Notes under the pieces: model-generated
Seen by the model: the letters and a program-made list of their open reading frames with translations, nothing else
Databases searched by the model: none
What the model was told of the DNA's origin: nothing
From: a virus
Virus record (IMG/VR): IMGVR_UViG_3300046167_000702
Location: 1 to 43,013 of that record
Reading direction: 5' to 3' (one strand)
DNA length: 43,013 nucleotides
Position numbers and translations under genes: made by a program
Part shown: one piece after another, positions 30,881-39,872 of the stretch
Numbering within the stretch: position 1 is the stretch's first letter
Layout: every line of letters starts with the position of its first letter

Positions 30881-31307
30881 ATACAGCACTAAGGATTCTT
30901 ATCGTTGGTTTAAGAAAAGCAACCCAGAAACAACGATTACCTATTCGTTGTATAAGCACATTATTACACGGTTTAATAAACGAGCGTGTGAGATGATTTT
31001 AGAAGGGCAGCTATTTAATATGGGTCAAAGGCTTGGTTCTATAAGAATTAAAAAGATACCTCGTACCTTTAACAAGCCCACTATTGATTGGGGTGAGACC
31101 AATCGCCTGAAGAAACAGGGGATAAAGAAGCTAGTCTATTACACTGATGATTATTATTATCGTTGGAACTGGGACAAGCATAGGTGTTTGGTAAAAAACA
31201 AGAGTGTATACACGTTTGCTCCTACAGCAGGGCAAAGCGGTAATCGGCGTAAGCTAGTACAGAAGCTGAGGACGGATGAATTTGCACACTTGAATTATAA
31301 AACATGA
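30849..31307 (+). CDS. Conserved phage protein, crAss-like module (152 aa)
   Basis: This basic protein has a helical start and LGSIRIKKIPRTFNKPTIDW near residues 62-81, then RLKKQGIKKLVYYTDDYYYR and the basic end GNRRKLVQKLRTD. This arrangement recalls a conserved small protein that sits between connector genes in many Bacteroidota podoviruses. Its function is not known to me. A zinc or RNA-binding role is not visible. It overlaps the previous gene by 32 bp and the next by 4. Confidence 0.6.
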   Translation: MTATKYSSASRYSTKDSYRWFKKSNPETTITYSLYKHIITRFNKRACEMILEGQLFNMGQRLGSIRIKKIPRTFNKPTIDWGETNRLKKQGIKKLVYYTDDYYYRWNWDKHRCLVKNKSVYTFAPTAGQSGNRRKLVQKLRTDEFAHLNYKT

Positions 31308-32104
31308 TTTACAAAACGGTCTCTTCGAAAGCTGTAATAGCTAAGGTCTTTCGAGATTTAAAACCTACTACTGATACGTGGGTAAACGATTCTGTAGAAT
31401 GGATTGGAGAGGCTTTAGAATTCATCGGCTATCATACCGGCTTAGAAAAAAAAGCTATGGAGCTGACGATTAAAAATCACCGTGCGCTTTTACCATGCGA
31501 ACTAGTTGACATCGTGCAAGTAGAATACAATGGTAGTCACTTGCATTATGGTACTGACACTACTGGCTACGATTTGCCTAATGCTGAACGTACTACAAAT
31601 ACGCAGCCCTACAATGCTAGCGAAGTTACGACTTCTGCTGTTTTTCAAACGGTTGCAAATGAGCACCCTACAGGTAATGATACTTATAAGCAGCAGAAAA
31701 CTGTAAAGTCTTCTTCCTATGGAGGAGGAGATTACTATGTAATTAACCCGGACTACATTCAAACATCCTTTGAAGAGGGTAAAGTAAAAGTTCACTTTAC
31801 CGCATACCCTATGTGTGAAGATGGGTACCCTAAGGTTCCTGATAATATTTACTATAAACAAGCGCTTGAATGGTACATCGTAAGACAGATGCTGATGGGA
31901 GGGTACACACATCCTGTATTCAATTGGGCGACGGCAGATCAAAAGTGGGGACACTACTGTGTGGCTGCTCAGAACGATGCAGCATACCCGAGCATCGACA
32001 AGATGGAGAGCTTCAAAAACATGTGGGTACGTATGGTCCCAAATATGAATGCACACTCCGATTTCTTTATTGGGAATAATACACAAGAAAGACTACAGCG
32101 ATGA
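31304..32104 (+). CDS. Connector/tail protein, crAss-like module (266 aa)
   Basis: The helical N-terminal part (TWVNDSVEWIGEALEFIGYH) is followed by NHRALLPCELVDIVQVEYNG, a beta-rich middle with a Thr/Tyr-rich variable stretch, then YYVINPDYIQTSFEEGKVKV and HFTAYPMCEDGYPKVPDNIY. The end has a helix and a Trp/Met-containing tail. The sequence style matches connector or adaptor proteins in crAss-like phages. Start and stop are both ATGA-coupled to the neighbours. Confidence 0.6.
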   Translation: MIYKTVSSKAVIAKVFRDLKPTTDTWVNDSVEWIGEALEFIGYHTGLEKKAMELTIKNHRALLPCELVDIVQVEYNGSHLHYGTDTTGYDLPNAERTTNTQPYNASEVTTSAVFQTVANEHPTGNDTYKQQKTVKSSSYGGGDYYVINPDYIQTSFEEGKVKVHFTAYPMCEDGYPKVPDNIYYKQALEWYIVRQMLMGGYTHPVFNWATADQKWGHYCVAAQNDAAYPSIDKMESFKNMWVRMVPNMNAHSDFFIGNNTQERLQR

Positions 32105-35100
32105 AGCCACTAAAAGGCATGAATTTAGATGTGTCTCCTGACTCTCAACCTCAGGGCACTTATCGTATGGCTAAAAATTGGGTCTACGATTCCGAGTTTG
32201 ATGGTCTGATTCAAGCCCCTGGCCGCACTGCAAAAGAGGAAATCATAGGGGACCATGTACTTGGGCAGCATGCTTTTGAAAATGGAGATATAGTATTTTT
32301 AGTATACAGTGCTCAAACAGCTGTAAATGATTCAATTAAACTGTGGACAGCATCTACTAACACTTACAGCACAATTTTGACGGATGCGGCTTTAGATTTT
32401 AGGCCTACACGACAATATCAAATTGTCTCATTCATTAATACCGACAACGAGAGAGTAATAATTATTACAGACAGCGTGACTAAGCCTTTAGTCATAAACA
32501 TTGATTTGCAGACTCAACCGGCGTACGCGCTGCAGAATCTTTTTCCTACTCGTGAGTACCCAACTATTTCTTTAGAGTCTCATAGCACAGGAAGTTTGAC
32601 TCCAGGCACTTACTTCTACACAGTTCAGTACGAGATGGCCGATGGTACTCGTACGGATTTTGGTCCTGTAACGGGGCCGTTTAGGGTTGTAAAAGACCCG
32701 GTAGGCATGGTTTTAGATTTAGATCGCATTGATACAAACTACCCGAAGCTTAGAATTGCCGTACTAGGCATTACTAATAGTTCAGTTGTTTCTAAAGTAG
32801 TAGCAGAGACTGCTATTACAGGAGTTTCTATGGATGTTTTTGTGCAGGGGGCGACTTTAGAAGAAGCTTTAATCGAGGAGCTAGCAATCTTGCCCGTAAG
32901 TTATAGCTCTGCAAAAACGGTAGAGTGGCACGACAACAGACTTTATTTAGGAAATGTCACTAGCTCTGTAGAAAGTGTAAGCACATACCAAGCGTATGCC
33001 AATCAAATCCAAGCTATTTGGGAACTTAAAAAGGGCAGCACATCAGGTGCGCAATCTAGGACTACAGCTGATACCAGCAATCATAAATTTATGCCTGATG
33101 AAGTTTATGCTTTTTATGTGGCGTGGGTTAGAGATGACGGGACTTACACAAAAGCCTACCATATTCCAGGACGGCCTTCTAGAAACTATGATCAAAAAAT
33201 ACCTTCTGGTGCGAGCGGCTTACCTCAAACTGCTACGCGTACTGTAAGTGAGACTGCTACTTTAACTTCTATCATTAATTCTACTAGTACTGATGAGGCA
33301 AATGAGGATGGGCATCTAAACTATCTTAAAAACGATCGAAACATTTTTGAAAGCTCAGAATCAGGCTATGATGATGTAAAGTTTTTTCACACTCGCTGCA
33401 CGGCAAGTGCTTTTACAGATACTTCAACACACCACCACGGTGAAATGGGGTATTGGCAAAATGATAATGAGGTGTACCCTGCTGATCATCCTGTCGCTAT
33501 ATCTTATGCCTGGGATTCTAGCGGTACAAGCGTAGGGTCTATTTCAAGCGCTGCAACTGCTGGCGAAAAAGTGAGGCATCACCGTATGCCTAGCCTTAGT
33601 TGGCTAATGTTTAATGTAGGCACTTTCGATTTTGATAGCTATCAAAACCACGGTTTAGACGTTCGGTTTGATTTTGTGAAGGTGCCAGTTGGGTGTAAAG
33701 GAGCTGTATTTTACCATGCTCAGAGAGATAACTCGAATAATATTGTTATGTCACATACTCCAATTCATTTTGGAGCACGTAATACTTATAGTCAATATGG
33801 GGAAGGCGGCCTGGAGTATAAGCACTACAGTACCCAAGCAGCTATTAACGCTCGTAACTCTCAAGCTCCTTTAAAGCGAGATTACAGTGGGCCAAGTTTA
33901 GGATTGAATATTAGTTCTAGCTCTTCGTTTCACAATGATACTGTTGCAGCTGCTGGGAACCCTAAAAGGCCTAATGGTACGTCCTTTCCTGCAGCTGACT
34001 ACTATACTGATAGCGACAATGATATTTCTACTTTTGCTACAGAGATTAACGATCGTCTAGGAGTCCATTATAATAAGGCAGTTTGTCATGCGCAAGATAT
34101 TGTAGGTACGAGGCCTGCGCTACCAAGCCATATGTATACTAGACTTGAGTATATGCTTATTCAAGAAGAGCACTTTCCAGACGCTGTAGAAGGCAAGACG
34201 GGAGGTTCCAGCAATACTCGTAATCATATTATGAGTTTGGCAGACTCTAGTTCTGATAATTTTTATTCAACTACAGATGATGCAGATGGGACAAATCAAG
34301 CCCGGCGTGCGCTGTTTGATTTTACAACTTTCTCGTCGGGTGTAAACCAGTCCTTCCCACAGTCGGAAGTATTGCCTTGTCGTAACCAAAGGTATCTGCC
34401 TGCAGGGGTTATAGACGAAGAGGTAAAATTCGATAATAGGTTTGCTCCCGAATGTCTTTACTGGGACTATGAAAACATTGGTAATACGCAGACGCCTTAT
34501 AGCCATGCTTCGGCATACCATAATGCAGGAGATCGGTTGTGGTATAGTGTTTTAAATAACCCAGATACTTACGGGGACACAGGATCTGGAGATACAGATG
34601 ATGCTCGTTGGACTACAACTTATAGCGGTACCACGGACTCACAACGAAACTTTCATGGCTGGCATCCTCAAGCCATGCATACAAGAGCACGTATTCTAGC
34701 CGTTCAGCGGCTACCTTTTGTAAATATCAATGCTATGCGCTTTAACTGCTATCCAGGACGAGAGCGGCAAGAGCTTGTAGCGTGTTCTAGCTATGTTTCT
34801 GGTACAACAGGTGGAATGGTTAATTCGCCTTTAATTAATGGTGGGCAAGGTTCTACTAAAAGCGTACCGATTTCATTTATACATGGCGATGTTACATTTA
34901 GTGCAACACAATATAGAGTTACTGCAGCTTTAGGTTACGACATTGGCTTTAATGACGCTGATGAAAATACTTTAGCTGCCTCTGGTAATCCTGGGACAGA
35001 CTCTACTTTAACTTCTAGAACTTATACGGAGTTGTCTGACGGTGGGACAACTTCATCGGGCAGAGGTGTAGTAATAGCTTTAATGAAAGTTAATACTTTG

Positions 35101-36588
35101 AGTCCGGTAGAATCTTTCCTGCATAACTACGACAAGGCACAGCATAAAGAAACTGAAACAGAGAGTCTTTTGCGACGTGCTGATCCAAGTGAAACTAACG
35201 ATTTAAGTATTGACGCTGACTTAATGCGGTTAAATAATTGGGTACAACCGGTTATTAGCGACGGGGCCACTCAAGATGCGAGTATTTATAGTAACCGTAT
35301 TGCCCGAAGTCGCCAGCAGTCTGCGTCTTCAGACACATTAAACTTTCGAAGTTTTGCTGCTCTTGACTTTTTTGAGCAAGACCGTAATAGAGGCAGCATA
35401 CAAAATATTCAGTCATATGGCGATAAGCTATTGATTCACCATGAGGACTCTTTGTATATAACAGTGGGTAAGGAGTCAGTACAAACTTCTACTGGAGCAG
35501 TTGTATTAGGAAGCGGGGATATCTTCAGAGTAAAACCTCAAGAGCTTACTCCCACAGACTTTGGCTTTGGAGGTACTCAGCATTGGCAGTCAGCGGTACT
35601 AACACCTCAGGGGTATTTTTGGGTAGATGCCAAGCGCAAAAAAGTTTTTCTTTACAACGGTAAAATCAATGAAATTAGTAATCGCGGTATGCGAGGGTGG
35701 TTTGAAAAAACCTTAGAGTTTGACGCTTTTTACAACGATACAAGTGGGGGAGCTATAAACACTTTTAACCCCGGGTTACAATCGACTTATGATCCTCAAT
35801 ACAATCGAGTATTACTTCTTATTCGAAAACAACAGGTAATTAATCTAGGTAATGACGAAGGAATCCCTAAAACTCTTACCGATTATTATAGTACTACTGC
35901 GCGGTATTTACCTAAGGATCAAGTTATAAGTTACAGTTTCAATAACAATGCTTGGGTTTCCTTGCATGACATGGTTTATAATGGGTTTGTAGCTTCGGCT
36001 AGTAAGCTGTATGGCTGGCAAACCAGCGGTACTAAGCATTTACTTTTTGAGTTGAATGCGTTAACAGATGCGACCGTAACTTATATCTCGGACTTTAAAA
36101 CAGGAGCTACTAGTCCTGCTTTTATTGATGTCGCCTTTCCAGCAAACGAGCCTGTACAATGGCAGTCGTTTAGTTGGCATACAAAGGCTAAAAATCACGT
36201 ATTAGGCAGTACGAATGAAGGTCATATTGATTTAAATAAAACCTTCGAAAAGGCCGCAGTGTATAACGATTACCAGTGCAGTGGAGACGTTTCTTTTGTA
36301 AGAGCAAGCGCAGTTGATGTTACTTCTGTTCAACAGGTAACCTTAAGGCACAACGGTACTAGATACCAGTTTAACGGTTTTAGAGATTTGGTGAACGACC
36401 GTACTGCGCGTTTTCTAGACCCGGACTATAACATTGTTACAGAGAACATAAACGCGTCTAAAAATTGGTTCGATCAGAAACGATTTAAAAGTACTCATGC
36501 AGTAATTAGGTTAACAGCACCTCATACTACTACAAATCTTTTATATTTGTATGACGTAGATACAAAAGTGCGCAAGGCTCATCGCTAA
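32101..36588 (+). CDS. Large tail/stabilisation ('muzzle'-like) protein (1495 aa)
   Basis: The N terminus KPLKGMNLDVSPDSQPQGTY followed by RMAKNWVYDSEFDGLIQAPG closely fits the opening of the stabilisation protein described in crAss-like phages (a 'GMN.D.s...P.gtyr.A.N...d..g.i..' pattern). The following regions look like a beta-propeller: repeated beta blades, with NRLYLGN, YTVQYEMADGTRTDFGP and a late repeat GYFWVDAKRKKVFLYNGK. It would form the distal end of the short tail. At about 1500 residues it is the largest virion protein here. Confidence 0.72.
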   Translation: MKPLKGMNLDVSPDSQPQGTYRMAKNWVYDSEFDGLIQAPGRTAKEEIIGDHVLGQHAFENGDIVFLVYSAQTAVNDSIKLWTASTNTYSTILTDAALDFRPTRQYQIVSFINTDNERVIIITDSVTKPLVINIDLQTQPAYALQNLFPTREYPTISLESHSTGSLTPGTYFYTVQYEMADGTRTDFGPVTGPFRVVKDPVGMVLDLDRIDTNYPKLRIAVLGITNSSVVSKVVAETAITGVSMDVFVQGATLEEALIEELAILPVSYSSAKTVEWHDNRLYLGNVTSSVESVSTYQAYANQIQAIWELKKGSTSGAQSRTTADTSNHKFMPDEVYAFYVAWVRDDGTYTKAYHIPGRPSRNYDQKIPSGASGLPQTATRTVSETATLTSIINSTSTDEANEDGHLNYLKNDRNIFESSESGYDDVKFFHTRCTASAFTDTSTHHHGEMGYWQNDNEVYPADHPVAISYAWDSSGTSVGSISSAATAGEKVRHHRMPSLSWLMFNVGTFDFDSYQNHGLDVRFDFVKVPVGCKGAVFYHAQRDNSNNIVMSHTPIHFGARNTYSQYGEGGLEYKHYSTQAAINARNSQAPLKRDYSGPSLGLNISSSSSFHNDTVAAAGNPKRPNGTSFPAADYYTDSDNDISTFATEINDRLGVHYNKAVCHAQDIVGTRPALPSHMYTRLEYMLIQEEHFPDAVEGKTGGSSNTRNHIMSLADSSSDNFYSTTDDADGTNQARRALFDFTTFSSGVNQSFPQSEVLPCRNQRYLPAGVIDEEVKFDNRFAPECLYWDYENIGNTQTPYSHASAYHNAGDRLWYSVLNNPDTYGDTGSGDTDDARWTTTYSGTTDSQRNFHGWHPQAMHTRARILAVQRLPFVNINAMRFNCYPGRERQELVACSSYVSGTTGGMVNSPLINGGQGSTKSVPISFIHGDVTFSATQYRVTAALGYDIGFNDADENTLAASGNPGTDSTLTSRTYTELSDGGTTSSGRGVVIALMKVNTLSPVESFLHNYDKAQHKETETESLLRRADPSETNDLSIDADLMRLNNWVQPVISDGATQDASIYSNRIARSRQQSASSDTLNFRSFAALDFFEQDRNRGSIQNIQSYGDKLLIHHEDSLYITVGKESVQTSTGAVVLGSGDIFRVKPQELTPTDFGFGGTQHWQSAVLTPQGYFWVDAKRKKVFLYNGKINEISNRGMRGWFEKTLEFDAFYNDTSGGAINTFNPGLQSTYDPQYNRVLLLIRKQQVINLGNDEGIPKTLTDYYSTTARYLPKDQVISYSFNNNAWVSLHDMVYNGFVASASKLYGWQTSGTKHLLFELNALTDATVTYISDFKTGATSPAFIDVAFPANEPVQWQSFSWHTKAKNHVLGSTNEGHIDLNKTFEKAAVYNDYQCSGDVSFVRASAVDVTSVQQVTLRHNGTRYQFNGFRDLVNDRTARFLDPDYNIVTENINASKNWFDQKRFKSTHAVIRLTAPHTTTNLLYLYDVDTKVRKAHR

Positions 36589-36645
36589 CTGAGAAAGCAA
36601 CTAAAGGTACAGAAATCAAGTACGCGCTCTCACAACACTTTAACT

Positions 36646-36873
36646 ATGGGATACGGAAAAAAGAAGCCTGTTGCGCGTAAGGCAGCTAAGGCAGCTCCTA
36701 AAATGACAATGGGTAGCGCTACTCGATACATTTCTAAGCAAATGAAAGTAGGCGGTCCTACTGCAGGTGCTATTAAAATGGCGGAGGGTATTTTAAAAGC
36801 TGCAGGTAAAAAGACTTATGGCGGCGGCACGAAGAAGCGTGTAATGAAGCGGGGCGGGAATACTCGGAACTAA
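36646..36873 (+). CDS. Very basic small protein (75 aa)
   Basis: This Lys/Arg/Gly/Ala-rich protein (MGYGKKKPVARKAAKAAPKM...) ends TKKRVMKRGGNTRN. A short mid-section (TAGAIKMAEGILKAAGKK) could be an amphipathic helix. It is the first of several highly basic small proteins, likely to bind DNA or neutralise its charge in the capsid. The stop overlaps the next start by one base (TAATG). No family is recognised for this one. Confidence 0.65.
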   Translation: MGYGKKKPVARKAAKAAPKMTMGSATRYISKQMKVGGPTAGAIKMAEGILKAAGKKTYGGGTKKRVMKRGGNTRN

Positions 36874-37100
36874 TGGGCAAGCTTTGCGCACGAGGTAAAG
36901 CGGCTGCTAAACGCAAGTACAAGGTTTATCCTTCGGCTTATGCTAATGGGTATGCGGTACAAGTGTGTAAAGGCACAAAGCCTGGAGCTGGAGGTAAGAA
37001 AAAGACTGCCTCTGGTTATAAAAAGGGAAAGAAGAAAAAGTTAGGCGGAGCAACTAAACCAGTAACGCGTAAAAGGCGTTCTACAACACGTAAGCGATGA
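36873..37100 (+). CDS. Basic small protein, 'LCARGKAAAKRK' type (75 aa)
   Basis: The start MGKLCARGKAAAKRKYKVYP, followed by SAYANGYAVQVCKGTKPGAG, is a pattern I recall from small proteins of marine phages and large DNA viruses. The second half is a Lys/Arg/Thr-rich tail (KKGKKKKLGGATKPVTRKRR...). Two Cys residues flank the conserved part. It probably binds DNA and may be packaged in the virion. The next gene is ATGA-coupled. Confidence 0.7.
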   Translation: MGKLCARGKAAAKRKYKVYPSAYANGYAVQVCKGTKPGAGGKKKTASGYKKGKKKKLGGATKPVTRKRRSTTRKR

Positions 37101-37402
37101 GCTTGCGTAGATGGTTTAAAGAGGATTGGAAGGATGTCCGTACGGGCAAGGCATGCGGGCGTAAGTCCGCTAAAGGAGGATCTAAACGTCCCTACCCTTA
37201 TTGCCGACCTACCAAGCGAGTGAATAGTAAGACTCCTAAGACATCCGGTGAGATGTCAAAAAGCGAAAAGCGTAGGAAGGTCAGAGAAAAGGTTCGTAAG
37301 GGCAACCCTGGGGGTAAGCCTACACGTGTTTCGTCTGTCAAGCGTGGTACAAAGCGTACTACGAGTAGAAAGAAACGTACAACGACTAAACGTAAACGAT
37401 AA
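37097..37402 (+). CDS. DUF5872-like basic protein (101 aa)
   Basis: Residues 5-45 (RWFKEDWKDVRTGKACGRKS ... PYPYCRPTKRVNSKTPKTSGE) match the DUF5872 pattern as I remember it: a W(K)EDWxDV segment, a CGRKS turn, and YPYCRP with paired cysteines. The rest is Lys/Arg/Thr-rich. DUF5872 occurs in marine phages, algal viruses and giant viruses; its function is unknown. The Cys pairs could hold a small metal site. The stop overlaps the next start (TAATG). Confidence 0.75.
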   Translation: MSLRRWFKEDWKDVRTGKACGRKSAKGGSKRPYPYCRPTKRVNSKTPKTSGEMSKSEKRRKVREKVRKGNPGGKPTRVSSVKRGTKRTTSRKKRTTTKRKR

Positions 37403-37608
37403 TGTCTTTTACTGACTACGAAATGATTTTACTGGCTGTAGGCCTGGTGGGTGTCTATGTTAAACTGCATGGGGAGGTCACCAAGTTGACAAGTCGAGTT
37501 TATACTTTGGAAAATGGGAACAAGAAGATTGAGCGTTCATTGGAAGCCCTTGCCTCTGATTTGGCAGAAATTAAACTTCTTCTTGCGCGCAATCAAATGG
37601 ACAAATAA
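37402..37608 (+). CDS. Small membrane-anchored coiled-coil protein (68 aa)
   Basis: An N-terminal hydrophobic stretch (EMILLAVGLVGVYVKLHG, about residues 7-24) is followed by a coiled coil rich in Leu, Glu, Lys and Arg from residue 25 to the end (VYTLENGNKKIERSLEAL). This topology is that of small phage membrane proteins and inner spanins or holin-associated peptides. It has no signal peptidase site. A lysis role is possible, but the neighbours are basic proteins, so the context is ambiguous. Both ends are TAATG-coupled. Confidence 0.65.
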   Translation: MSFTDYEMILLAVGLVGVYVKLHGEVTKLTSRVYTLENGNKKIERSLEALASDLAEIKLLLARNQMDK

Positions 37609-37910
37609 TGGCAACCAAGCGCAAATCAAATCCGATCCGGAAAACTACCCGGGGCAAAGGAGCAAACTACCGCCCAACAAAAAAGGGTGCGGGGATGACT
37701 GCAAAAGGTGTACGTGCCTACCGAAAGGCAAACCCAGGAAGTAAGCTCAAGACAGCTGTTACTGGTAAGGTTAAAAAGGGTAGCAAGGCATCGAAGCGTC
37801 GTAAGTCGTATTGCGCTCGGTCATTGGGGCAGCTTAAGCGTTCTAGTGCTAAGACAAAAAATGATCCTAACTCACGCATCCGCCAAGCACGGCGGCGGTG
37901 GAAATGCTAA
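37608..37910 (+). CDS. DUF6321-like basic protein (100 aa)
   Basis: The sequence has GANYRPTKKGAGMTAKGVRA, then YRKANPGSKLKTAVTGKVKK and RRKSYCARSLGQL. This matches DUF6321 as I recall it (GMTxKGVxAYRxxNPGSKLxTAVTGKV, then RRKSFCARSxGQ). Proteins of this kind are found in marine viruses of bacteria and algae and are rich in Lys and Arg; the function is unknown. Probably a virion DNA-binding protein. The adjacent basic genes reinforce the idea of a DNA-condensing set. Confidence 0.8.
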   Translation: MATKRKSNPIRKTTRGKGANYRPTKKGAGMTAKGVRAYRKANPGSKLKTAVTGKVKKGSKASKRRKSYCARSLGQLKRSSAKTKNDPNSRIRQARRRWKC

Positions 37911-37914
37911 TGAT

Positions 37915-38043
37915 ATGGAAGACGAATTTGACATCTCTTTTTTAGATCCTAAGAAACTTAAGGAGTCGGAAGACAAACTTAAGAATGGGGAAATTACATG
38001 CAACCTGGATGACCCAGAAGATTGCGAAAGCTGTAGCGGATGA
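37915..38043 (+). CDS. Small acidic protein (42 aa)
   Basis: The ATG at 37915 lies four bases after the DUF6321-like stop; the TGA overlaps the next start (ATGA). The peptide MEDEFDISFLDPKKLKESED and tail ITCNLDDPEDCESCSG are strongly acidic with three Cys near the end, the opposite charge of its neighbours. It might be a chaperone or partner for the basic proteins. No family is recognised. An alternative frame upstream overlaps the previous gene and is rejected. Confidence 0.55.
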   Translation: MEDEFDISFLDPKKLKESEDKLKNGEITCNLDDPEDCESCSG

Positions 38044-39872
38044 GTAAGAAATTTAATGGACATAGGTGTGAGCGACGTAATCTAACGGACTTAGTACTTG
38101 GTACAGGTCCGACAGGTAAGAAGCGCACTAAACCTAAAGCAAAAAAGCGTGGTAAGAATTTTACTACGGAGCCTGCTGCTAATAAGATGTATGATGGAGG
38201 TCCCTTAGGAGATGCAGGCACTCCAGAAGTTTTGCCTACTAACAACGCCGTACCCAGCTATCTGCAAAACGATCCTAGGTTTCAAGCTCAAACTAGGTTA
38301 GGCGTGGCAGCGGGGAACTTAATGACACGCTTTACAAACCCTATTACAGGGGAGTATTATAAAGAGTATGATCCCCGTGTTTCTTCTTTCATTGACAATG
38401 ATTTGTTAGGAGGCAAATTTGCCGCAAAGCAAGAAGACTATAATTACCGGTATTTGCCACCGGGTATGAAGGCGAAGGCAAAAAACTACCAGTACTTCGA
38501 GGAGGGCGATCCTAATATGCCTGCAGGTGCTGAAATAAACCACTTGGGTACACCGTGGAGTGCGGGTACAGTTTCAAACTTAGCCACTGCTTTTGACCCT
38601 ACTTTTCAGGGAAGCATGCGTCACTCTGATTATATAAATAGAGCTTTTCAAGGAGAGGGTAATTACACAACGGATCGAGCTAAAAAGGGCACGGACTATG
38701 AAGAAGGTGATATACTTTTTGCTGGTCGAGGAACGGGAGATACAGGTACAAAAGGCAAGGGGTATCGGGCATTTAAAAAGCTTGCTGAAGATGAAGCTGG
38801 CTATCAAAGCCATAGCGATATAATCACTTCTATTGATACAGATGCGGATGGCAATAAAACATACAATGTTATGGGAGGCAATATGAGCGATAGTTTATAT
38901 GACAGGTCCTTTACTGCTAAAGAACTAGCTCAACGTTACACGGGTCGTTTGCATAATCAGGGGATGTCGCAACAATCCGCAGCCTACCAAATGGAAAATA
39001 ATCCAGCAATGCCTGCAGGATATCCGGCAAAAGAAACTTTAGCTCTTATGCAGCAACGTTTTGGAGGGCATAATGTCCCTCAATACTTTGGAGGCGGTGG
39101 TACTGGAGGTAACGGTCAGTACTATCGTCAAATGGATAGATACTTGCGCCAGTCCGCTAGGCAAGGGCCTTCTTTAGAAGGGTTGACTGGGCCAGAATTT
39201 ATGGAGGCTATTAAAAACCAAAATATTGATGCCGGCAAAGCAAATATGCTGGGCACAGGTTTGGGGGTAGCAGGTAATCTCGTGAGTTCTATGGGGCAGG
39301 GAGAGGATGCTCGGCCGGATGACCCTTATAAATTTACTGATGCTTTAGGAGGTGCGCTTTCTGGAGCAGGTCAAGGCGCAATGTTTGGCTTACCGGGTAT
39401 GCTAGTCGGGGGTGCGTTTGGTTTAGGCAAGTCTTTGTTTAATCACCAAAAGGATAAAAACGAATTTAATCGTATGCAAGCCGAGGCTAAGGATGAACGT
39501 ACTGAAATGAATGTTAGCAATGCGCAAGATTTCAGTCGTCAAGTCTTAAATACCTACAACCAAGAAGGAGTAGGGGGGAGTTACTATGCGCGTAATGGGG
39601 GGCCTGTTGACTATGAAACCGAGAAGAACGAGGTCATACTTGCATCTCCTAATGATCCGCCTATTGCTATCGAACAAGGCGGGTATAAACAAAAAAGTAG
39701 TAATTTGTACCAGGGAAAAGGGCCGTCTCATGAAATGGGCGGGATACCTACCAAAGGTGCTACTGAACCGTTTAAAGATTCTATGGGTCAAGAACAAGAT
39801 TCACCGTATGTATTTAGCGATGCTAAAGAAATGCGTTTTGACTCAACTTCAATTTTATCTATGATCTCATGA
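38040..39872 (+). CDS. Internal virion protein (610 aa)
   Basis: A basic N terminus (MSKKFNGHRCERRNLTDLVL, then KKRTKPKAKKRGKNF) is followed by a polar region and a Gly/Ala-rich hydrophobic stretch (GALSGAGQGAMFGLPGMLVG, near residues 440-460) that could insert in a membrane. The end has a conserved-looking YETEKNEVILASPNDPP and HEMGGIPTKGATEPF motif. Proteins with this last pattern occur as internal or ejection proteins in Bacteroidota podoviruses. Its gene lies directly before a lysozyme-domain protein, typical for ejection complexes. Confidence 0.65.
   Translation: MSKKFNGHRCERRNLTDLVLGTGPTGKKRTKPKAKKRGKNFTTEPAANKMYDGGPLGDAGTPEVLPTNNAVPSYLQNDPRFQAQTRLGVAAGNLMTRFTNPITGEYYKEYDPRVSSFIDNDLLGGKFAAKQEDYNYRYLPPGMKAKAKNYQYFEEGDPNMPAGAEINHLGTPWSAGTVSNLATAFDPTFQGSMRHSDYINRAFQGEGNYTTDRAKKGTDYEEGDILFAGRGTGDTGTKGKGYRAFKKLAEDEAGYQSHSDIITSIDTDADGNKTYNVMGGNMSDSLYDRSFTAKELAQRYTGRLHNQGMSQQSAAYQMENNPAMPAGYPAKETLALMQQRFGGHNVPQYFGGGGTGGNGQYYRQMDRYLRQSARQGPSLEGLTGPEFMEAIKNQNIDAGKANMLGTGLGVAGNLVSSMGQGEDARPDDPYKFTDALGGALSGAGQGAMFGLPGMLVGGAFGLGKSLFNHQKDKNEFNRMQAEAKDERTEMNVSNAQDFSRQVLNTYNQEGVGGSYYARNGGPVDYETEKNEVILASPNDPPIAIEQGGYKQKSSNLYQGKGPSHEMGGIPTKGATEPFKDSMGQEQDSPYVFSDAKEMRFDSTSILSMIS

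Noticed and set aside
31502-32086. A 194-codon minus-strand frame opposite the connector gene.
   Set aside because: It is antisense to a well-supported gene and rich in Cys, His and Ile, as expected of a shadow frame.
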